Below, piece by piece: positions 55,807 through 64,000 of a DNA stretch of 64,000 nt (its first letter is position 1; each line of letters opens with the position of its first letter). Origin of the DNA: Rhizoctonia solani (Eukaryota; Basidiomycota; Agaricomycetes; Cantharellales; Ceratobasidiaceae); the NCBI RefSeq assembly GCF_016906535.1, contig NC_057380.1, positions 248,001 to 312,000 on the forward strand. The letters are read 5' to 3'. The notes beneath the pieces are model-generated. The model was given only the letters and a program-made list of their open reading frames with translations. It ran no database searches and was not told where the DNA came from. Made by a program: the position numbers and the translations under genes.

Positions 55807-58336
55807 ATACTTCGCGTTATGACTTCTTGTAGTTTTGGGTAGCCTCCGCAGCCAGTATGATGAATGATGCGCTATTGGGGTGCGCATTAACCCCACAAGC
55901 AGCTATTCATTTGGCTGTTTGATAACTCGTGTTCTGAAGATTGTGTGGACCGCAAGGGTGTCAGGTTTTGTTCAAGTCCATGAGCCACTCCACGGTGTAT
56001 GGATCCGAACTGGACATGCACATAGCTTTGGTTTCAAAAACGTATCAGAGAGGAAAATAATCATTGACCAAGACGGTCTATGAATGTTTTGTCCACGGGC
56101 TTGGGCTTTACCCTTGTACAAAACCTGCCTAATAGGAAACTTTTCCATCCATCTTGGTTGATCCCTATGATACGTGAATACTCAAGTGTTCGCACCCTGT
56201 CGCTGCTACCCACTGATCACGTTTGTGCTCTCCGAAACTCTCGCTCGCTTAGAGTTGATTCCTCTTTGTGCATGTATCTTTCCCACTTTCCCCATCCAAT
56301 CGAGAAGTTCCTCTCGCTATGAGTCCTTGGGATAAAAAGAGCGCATATCCTCAATCCGCATGTACGGTAGCTTCTCGCCTGTACTAATCCACACTTGATC
56401 CCGTGACTAATTCAATTAGCTACCTTCCTCGCTCAATTTGGGATTCCCTCACATCAATTAGGTACACCTCGAGCACGCGTATACACCACAGCATTCTCTT
56501 GATGAGCACTGCAACTGAATACTTGGAACTTAATACATTCGCACAAGAAGTTACGGTGCGGTCCGTAGAGTAGGAGTTACATTCCAAAAGAGCTGTGCAG
56601 GGGCCTACATGCTGCATTTCAACCGGGAGAGTGTACCCGGTATGTACCCTCCCTCCACCCCCGACCGCACCGGAACAAAGTTTTCTGAATTCGTCCCATT
56701 CCGCTTGGGTCGAGTCATCCCCGCTGAGTCAGCGACCGTAAAGTCGGGCGCATGGGAATGGTTGGGCTAGACTGGTTGGGTCGATTCCCTTTTGCGGGCG
56801 CACTAGTCTTATAAAGGCAGAGTCCTGCCCTATATGGTTTTTTGTGGGATAGCCTTTGGGGGTCCGGCCCGCTTGCCAACGGAGCGGGAGGACAGTGATT
56901 GTTGATTCATTATAGTGCGGAAGGCACGGTACTAGCACAATTACCCACCCAATTTATCATTGGAATTTCGGTTTTGCCGACAAGCCCGGGGTAAATATCA
57001 CATGTTCGAGTTTTATAAACGTGGGATACAATTGCGTATATACAAAACCACCGACGTTGTAGTGACGTTATTTACTTCCCTGGGAGCGGATCCTTGATCG
57101 AGCGCCGGCACGCCAAATCTTGATCCAGCGTGCGAAGCGAACAGAAACATGTGATAGCGGAACAAGTTTATAGATTTAAATGATATTCGACTCCACTTTT
57201 GCTACTAAGATATTCACTAGTGCTAGGCATAAGTTATACCCTGTCAAGCTCCTGGGCTGGCGGCCAAGCCGTATATGCGTCGGCAGAGTCGTTCCTCGTT
57301 TAGGCTATACAAGGTTGCTCGAGGCTGATATTGAGTTATATTTTCTATCCAGGAACTGGGGGGCCCAGACTTGACCGTTGGTTTGGCTTTGCAAGTCTTT
57401 TTCTCGTGGTGCCTGGGATTATGTCGCTTGGGTGGTGATTGGATATGGGAGGGAATACCAAGGAGCGCGATTGGCTGGGCAAGGTCAAGGTCCAAGGCAA
57501 AAGCATACAAGCCCCCCTCCACTTGGCGGAAATGTCGGGCGCGAACACCGTGATGCGATTTCAACCCACGGACAAGGCCGTAGATTTGATCGGGCACTTT
57601 TGCATATAGCTCAACGATCTTCCCAGGCTTGGACTTTTTTTTTTTTCTTTCTCTTTCGCTATCCCTTTCCGATTGGATGATCGGCGTGAGTGTTTTTTCT
57701 TCTTCTTCTTCTTCTTTCTGCGCACTATGTATCCAAGGACCGAGAGGCGAGCTGAGTGCGAAATTGGTTTTGGGGAGGGGGAAGGATCCCAAATAGTTGG
57801 ATGGATGCCTTCCATGGTCAATCTTTCCCGGTTGGGCGCAACACTGATTGGACACACTTTTGTCTTATCGCAGGGATATTTTTGTATAGATCACGATCGG
57901 AACCAGAATGGCTTTTTTTCTGACTGTCTTTCTGTAATCATATCCATGCGATCTATATTCTGATACGAAGCGATAGAGAAGAAAAAAAAAGTGTGAACTG
58001 TATAAGAACAGTGGGTTCCAGTTGATCGCCAGGGCATCTATTGGAAATTAGGATAAGCAACATCTGCCCCTCGTCCTTTGGTCCATCTTCTTTGCAGCCA
58101 CCTGAATTGGAGCGACGAGGGAAGGAGAGAAAAAGAGCTCACGCCCTTGGATGCTGTGCTCTGGAAATAGACAGATCCGGGCGGTAGTGGTGGGCGCAGG
58201 ACCGGGAGTGGGTGTTCCTAGCCAAATAAGGGTACCGGGGCGGGACTTGAGGACACGAGAGGATTGACGTCGGTGCGCATCGTCACCGAGTAGGGAGTGA
58301 CGGTAAAGAATTAATTTTACCCGAAAGCAGGAATCC

Positions 58337-60851
58337 ATGGCAGACGGGGTGGGGCCAGAATGGAAGCCGGGATGGGTTGGACAGGTTGATAATTGTCATC
58401 GAGGTCTCCGTGTTTCACCCAAATTAGGCATAGCACCGCCTGATGCGACACCCCCGAATCAGGGCAGGGTCATCGTTCGTGCAGATGCTAAAAGGTCTGT
58501 GCAGGACCGACAATCGACGCGTTTCCCTTACCCCGAGGAGGAAGATCGACTCTTTGCGCGTAAATCCCGACGTATCACACATATGCTCGCCCACGGTCGT
58601 AACGTCCATGAACTGTTTATCAGTTCGACTTCGCGGGTTGTGCGCGTATGTTCGATTCCCTTATCTTGTTGCTGTTTCTTATCTTTGTCTCTAGATGTAC
58701 AATCTCGGATTGGACGCTGGAAAAGCGATTACCGGGCTTTTGAATGCGCATGGTGTTATGCTGCCCGTTTCGGTAAGTTGTAGTTCCCGTCTGATGATCG
58801 CCCGCAGCTTATATATCTTCCTACCCCAGGCATGGTCTCTCCACGAGCAGTTTGGTGGTGCCCCTCCAGGCCAAGAATCCTCCATTTGGTGTGTTTTTCG
58901 AACCCACGACGACGTGCGTGTTTCTCTTCATTTCCTGTTGTCGAGTGTGCTTATCCTTGGGCTATAGGCCTGTCGTGCTCTTCGACTCGACGGACTGACC
59001 TCAGTCTCTATCGCCTCTGCACTCGAAGACGATCTCCAACCGTTTACAAAGCTTCGTCGATTCGAGATGTACGACGAACATGAATCTTCGCTCAACATCA
59101 ATTTTAGTTCGGTAAGTCGGTCAAATTGGCATTGTCTAAAGTTTAATATGTCCTGATCGACGATTTTGCCTCCGCAGTATTGTTCCCTCTATCGTGCTGC
59201 TTCCGCTCTAACCACTGTAATGATCAGATCTCGCCCCCCGCAATAATGCTGTGCTCTACTCGAGTAGGGACGAGGTGTATACCCCGACATCGTCCCCGCC
59301 CAAGGCAGGGTACTTGACTCCGCCTACGCCTACTACCGCGCTCTCGTCCTGTGGCTCTTCGTCTGAAGATGGGGCCTCTCCCCAAGCTCAACCCTGAGCT
59401 TGTACGGATCCGCACTAGGGTTGGGACTAAGTGAGCGCGCCCACGTTAACTCAAATTCCCAGCTATTGGAACGCAAGACTTCTTTCGAACGACACCCAAT
59501 GCTCGAACGGACCCCTCCTTCGACCCGCCCATTGCTGCCCTTTGAACGCCCAACCCCGAGTTCGGCTCAATTCGACTCGGCTCCTGGCTTTATGATTTCG
59601 ACCAATCCCCCTTCGCCTCGTCCCGCGTTCAAGCAAGGCGATTGGATTTGCCTCACTCCTTCCTGTACTGCACACAACTTTGGGTATGTCTGCCGCCTGT
59701 CCACAAGATCTGAATTGACCATTCATCGTATTCAGTCGCAACACGACTTGTATTGCATGTGGCGCTCCTCGCCCACTTGACATCGGCATGTCTATGCCGA
59801 AGCCATCCACCGACTATGATCGCTATTTCGACCACCGTGCATCACTGCCACTCAGCCCACCCCCGCCCCGCCGCTTCGACCCGCTCCCATCCGCGGGAAA
59901 ACAGCAGCCCCCACGACTGCCTTCTATTCTGACCCCATCCGGACGGGCCTTTGCTCGCGGCGGCCGCATCCAGAATGTTTCCCTATCCCCTCGGCTCCCC
60001 TCGTCATGTTCTGGCCGGAACGAACCCCTGCCCCAGGCATCTCAAATTCGTCCTCCGTTCGCACCGGGCGCCCACCCTCCGATTATGAACACCGGCAATC
60101 GCGGCCCGGTCGAGCACCAGCCGGGAGACTGGTACTGCGGCAAGTGCTCCTACATGAACTGGAGGAGGCGGAAAGTCTGCCAGACTTGTTACCCATTCGC
60201 CGATGGAAATGGTGAGTGTCCTGATTGCACCTAGTTGTCCTAGTCAATTGACGCGTCGCTGCCGACAGTGTTCCGGCAAGTGCCCAAGCCGAGCGCATCA
60301 ACATGCTCGCCCAAATGATCAGTGTCGATGCTCTCAATCACCCAGAGCCCACCGGACTTGGAGGAGGTCTCGGACTCTGCCTTTCGCCCGTGTCTCCGCC
60401 CGCACGCAACTACTCGTTCCCTAGCAAGAACACAAACCCTGACTCGCTCGTTTCGTCCTTTGGCTCCATGTCGCTCTCTCCCTCGTTTCCCACACTGCCC
60501 CTCAATCCCCCTCGCGCTTCTATGCTTGATCGTCGTGCTTCCGTCGATCACGCTGCAGGGACCACCACGAGCCGTTCAATCACATCTCACATGCTCCGGA
60601 CCCGCCAATCAGATGCCTCCCTTCGTCTTTCGGGCGCTGCGTTTTCGATGCGCACCAGGGCGAGTGACGCGGGTCTAGTCAGTCTTGGACGGGCCGATAC
60701 GACTCAAGGGCTTGGTCTCGCTCGTCATCGGCCGAGCGACGAGCCCGATGCGGGTCTTACGTACGGTCTTGGCCGTCGTTCGTCCGTCGCCAACATCTGG
60801 GCTGCGGATAACACCCCGCCCCACGGTCTCTGGCCCGACTTGCGCGCCTAA
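58337..60851 (+). CDS. RNA-binding protein with RRM-like region and two RanBP2 zinc fingers (NRP1/ARP-like)
   Basis: Start ATG 58337 (MADGVGPEWKPGWVGQ), stop TAA 60849-60851. Exon 1 ends SSTSRVVR. The next exons give MYNLGLDAGKAITGLLNAHG, SIWCVFRTHDDACRALRLDG and LQPFTKLRRFEMYDE, with the beta-alpha-beta order of a divergent RRM. A Ser/Pro-rich stretch (YTPTSSPPKAGYLTPPTPTT) follows. Zinc finger 1: GDWICLTPSCTAHNFG then RNTTCIACGAPRP. Zinc finger 2: GDWYCGKCSYMNWRRRKVCQ then TCYPFADGNG. Both carry the W-x-C-x(2-4)-C...N...C-x2-C pattern that binds single-stranded RNA. The tail is Ser/Leu-rich with repeated GLGL and RRAS motifs. Yeast Nrp1, a stress-granule protein, has a similar plan. Between 59215 and 59400 the frame shifts by +1 and then +2; a short intron or sequence error is possible. 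Confidence 0.78.
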
Positions 60852-63800
60852 CCGATTCGACAAACCATAAAAAAACAGATTCGAATTCAATCTAGAATAT
60901 CTCTAAATATATGCCACCTCCCCTCGTTGTTTGTATTATTTCCTTTCTATTCGCTTTCGTAATCTCCCCCCCGCTCGCGCTCTCCTCGACCGTTTTATAA
61001 ACGATCTATTACCCCTACGAGGAAACCGAGTCTCGCTGTGTTGCTCTACTTGTCGTCGTCGTTGTCGTGCTGTTTGGAACTTGGATCGTGTTGTCTCTCT
61101 CTGCTGTTTCTGTATCTTTCATTTTTTCCACGCTGTTGTTGGACATTTCCGGTATTAATCGGACCTGGACATGTTCTTGGAGGTGTTTCATAATCTTCGT
61201 GTTTTCATCTTTTTTGTTAGGTTTGTTTATATTCTGGCTTTCGGGCTGTGTTTGGCCGTCTCGGTTTTTTTTGTGTATGTTGCATATATAGGTACTTGGA
61301 GCAAATTGCATATCAATGGTGTTTTGGAATTTTCTGCCTTGGCCTCTTGTAATTGTGGGCTTGAGTTTGTTGTAGCGAGGAACCGGTTCCGAAGGACCGA
61401 AGCTCGAGATGAATTTGACTTTGAGGTCCCTTCCTTGGCTTGTTGGACAAAATCACATGTGTCAAGCTTATCTCGATTCGGACACCGTCCTGAATTCTGT
61501 ACACCTGTCAAAGAAAAAAAAATAAAACAAGGGCAGATGTGTGTCGGGTTTTGTGTTTAAGATCTGAATCTGCCCTGTCTGGACTCGATGGCGCCCATTG
61601 TCTTACTTTTGTGATACGTGTGTGTTTTAGCGCTGGCGCTATGTGATGTGTAAAAGTTATATATACGCATTTCTCAAGAAGTACCTTGTTCAGCCCAAAC
61701 ACGATTAGCGTGCTATATTCGTATATGGCCAAGCGGTCGACCGGGTCCGGGATTCTAGCTCTAGCGAGCAACCTCGCGCCATAACCATGTCGATCGCGGC
61801 GGCTCGAGTGAGTATATATTCCATTGGTATTAACCAATTCCATAATTGTATGCGGTGCTAGTCCATTATGATCAGCGCATATATATGTAAACCCCGCTAG
61901 CGTCTTCACGATCGATCTCGACTCGAACCATGTCTCGAACAGCAGCCGCAGCTATGAAACCCACGGCCACCGTCGATCCATCACACCCATATGGCTCAAC
62001 AATCTACAACCCATTCCCAAAAAAAAAAAAAAAGAAAACAGTCGATTGATTCACTGTAGACCAACTAGAATCGCCGATCATTTTCCCACCTCGTCGGCGC
62101 TAGACCTATTTATACACGTTTGTTGTTGCCCTTTCGCCTCTTTTGCCAATTCATGCCTCTCTTAGTGGGTGGTCTTGCTACGAAAAATTTAATCTATCAG
62201 CTGAAATGATGTATGGAATGATTCCGGTTTATTTTCCGATCAGACGTCTTGGGCTGGGAAAAACAACAGAGCTCGAGTCGTCTGTGGGCTTTGGGTTTTG
62301 GGTTTTGCCCGGGCTCGAGGGGGGGGGGGGATTACCGGATCCTGTTGCAGTCTATTTGTTGGTTCGACCCGAGGTGTAATAGTATGCGCTAACAACAAAC
62401 TCGAACGATTTGGAAGGTTTCGTTAGTATGAGCATAATAACGCTAGCAACACCTTCATCTATACATCCCATACGATAGCACAGCAGCAACGATGAACAGC
62501 TTTATCCGTATCCTGCGAAGCTCTGGAACGCAATTTCCGTTCATCCAAGTTGATAAACCATTTCAGGATTAGCGTGTTGATGGAGAGAGAAAGAAATGGA
62601 CTTGGCTAGTGGGTTCCCGAGTTCTTGTTACTATGATATCATTTTTGTGCTTCTTGATGGGACCTTGTTGGGATGGCTGCGTTAGGCCTGTGCAAAGTGG
62701 GGGGAATCGTGAGGGGAGGGATTATCGAGTGGGTTGAATTTGAAATAGACGGGTCGTAGAGTTGTGGAAAGGGTGTGTTTTGTGAGATAGTCGTCGATGG
62801 ATATCTGCTGCAGCCCTATATATGCATCGTTTTCCTGTTTTCTATATAACATACACAGGCATCTGCCGCGACAGCTCCTTTTCCTGATGCGCTAGGTGAT
62901 GGTATGGTTTCAGTAACTCGGGTCGGGTGACGGTTATTGATGTTTGTCGGGTGGGAAGTTGTAGCACGAATACTCATATGATACGGAGAGTTACAAATAG
63001 ATAGCTAACAGATCATGCCAGTTAGATTGGAGCGCCCCTAGAGCAGTAGGCAGGTTAAGAATACCCGGCATCGTCGGTACTGTGCGTTGATAATGTAAAC
63101 CCCATGGCGAATTCAAGACTTTCATAATATACGTCTCGTTTTAGGTACAAAGGAGTCAGCCCCTGTTCGTTTTAAACATTGGGGAATGGTCGACGCCAGG
63201 GTACGTAGTAGGATAATATTAGGCGTTCAGTATGAAACGACCTGGAGTGTAACATGCAAGCCCACAATGAAGAATAATTGGATGTTGAATCAAGTAGTTT
63301 ATTACGACAAGTCCTCAGCTGTTGCGTTATTGATTGGTACGCAGCGAAATTACTGACACGACATAAATGAAGGTATGGTACCTCAGGCATCTCGAGTTAA
63401 CCTATGTTAATGCTAGGAATATCGGTGGGCGACAGCATCCAGGTGAGTACCTCCGGAGAAGCAGCTGAAGTGCGTAAAAGACACTCTGTTATAGTGGTAC
63501 TCCAGCTTTGACATGCGGAGCGCGGCGACTGGAGGAGCCGGGAAAAAAGAAGCAACGTGAAATACAGAGACGTGTGCAATACACGAGTAATAGCGGGGGC
63601 GCAGGCCTAAGTTAAGGATGGGTTCTCTCGATCGGAATCGCTGCCGACCAAGCTTGATTCTCAAGTTAATGTAACAAATTTAAATCGTGCAATATGATTC
63701 ATTTTCATCGATGTTTACAGCTTCGGAGATCATCATCTCCTTGGTACCCCCTACGAATTGGACCGTTGCAGATAGTTGCTTATCCCGAGCTGCTTCAAAA

Positions 63801-64000
63801 GCAAATCTTTCGGTAGTAAGATCGGGAAATCTTCACAGCTCCTCCATGGGGCACTCCTTCAGCAGTAGCTGGCTGGTTGGTTAGATAACTGGGGTCTATC
63901 TGGCCAACCACTCGTTCGGCACTCTCCAACGCGCCTGCAACCCACCTGTGATCTCAAGTACGTCAGGTTTGGTTTCACAAGACAGAGTAGTTGGCTTACG
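60852..64000. other. No gene supported
   Basis: The first kilobase is T-rich and likely untranslated. Frames at 61171-61560 plus and 61227-61909 minus have no motif and poor starts. There is a 12-G run near 62320-62331 and an A-run near 62018-62033. The right edge may hold part of a gene beyond the window, but none is recognisable. Confidence 0.45.

Larger units (their letters stand above)
52926..58336. other. Gene-poor stretch with remnants
   Basis: There is no intact gene. A weak small frame (53959-54118 minus) and a decayed coding segment (55222-55806) are listed separately. Minus frames at 57244-57857 overlap a T-run and TTC-repeat region (57630-57720) and are probably not coding. The right end is the promoter region of the RanBP2-type gene. 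Confidence 0.4.

Noticed and set aside
57244..57857. Two long minus-strand frames (203 and 98 codons) with Glu/Lys runs
   Set aside because: The first starts at a GTG. The runs come from a T-tract and a TTC microsatellite. There is no motif or splice logic, and the region fits a promoter upstream of the RanBP2-type gene.
61171..61909. Frames on both strands after the RanBP2-type gene
   Set aside because: T-rich low-complexity DNA, weak starts, no motifs; probably untranslated sequence.
1..64000. CRISPR arrays, bacterial operons, prophage or telomere repeats
   Set aside because: I looked for them and saw none; gene structure is eukaryotic throughout.

Overview
This window is nuclear DNA of a filamentous fungus, most likely an agaricomycete basidiomycete. 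Genes are broken by many short (about 35-85 nt) GT-AG introns. The families present (AA9 copper monooxygenases, tyrosinase, fungal F-box/leucine-rich proteins, PNS1, a small DUF7727-like membrane protein) are typical of wood- or plant-associated basidiomycetes. A Rhizoctonia/Ceratobasidium-like source is my guess from protein style only. There is no sign of bacterial, viral or organellar DNA. All splice models were made by eye.

Layout. 0-4 kb: an intron-containing tRNA-Lys(UUU) and the choline-transporter-like gene PNS1. 4.6-8.7 kb: a decayed zinc alcohol dehydrogenase (ADH copy A), a 231-residue orphan, and a two-repeat gene of unknown family (called R2 here). 10.4-15.7 kb: housekeeping genes for a small membrane protein, a Myb-like/AT-hook nuclear protein and the rRNA-processing factor RRP17. 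16.6-22.8 kb: a tyrosinase and an unrecognised gene. 26.9-37.3 kb: two AA9 monooxygenases flanking two convergent F-box genes. 38.6-45.4 kb: two more ADH copies (B intact, C with a stop codon) and a second R2 gene. ADH copy A is an inverted copy of copy B, while the two R2 genes lie in the same orientation. 46.4-53 kb: a GNAT acetyltransferase sharing a 154-bp divergent promoter with the first of two tandem genes, whose C-terminal domains resemble the bacterial HicA fold. 53-58 kb is gene-poor with remnants. 58.3-60.9 kb: an RNA-binding protein with two RanBP2 zinc fingers. 61-64 kb: nothing convincing.

Functional themes. The AA9 enzymes cleave crystalline polysaccharides and need reductants, and tyrosinase makes diphenols that can serve as such; this link is inference. 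The ADH-R2 region has duplicated, partly inverted and decayed, so it is an unstable patch. The most unusual signal is the tandem HicA-like pair, which shares four intron positions including a conserved 8-nt microexon coding part of the domain's PHP motif. Second is the R2 family, in which each locus carries two repeats more like each other than like those of the other locus.
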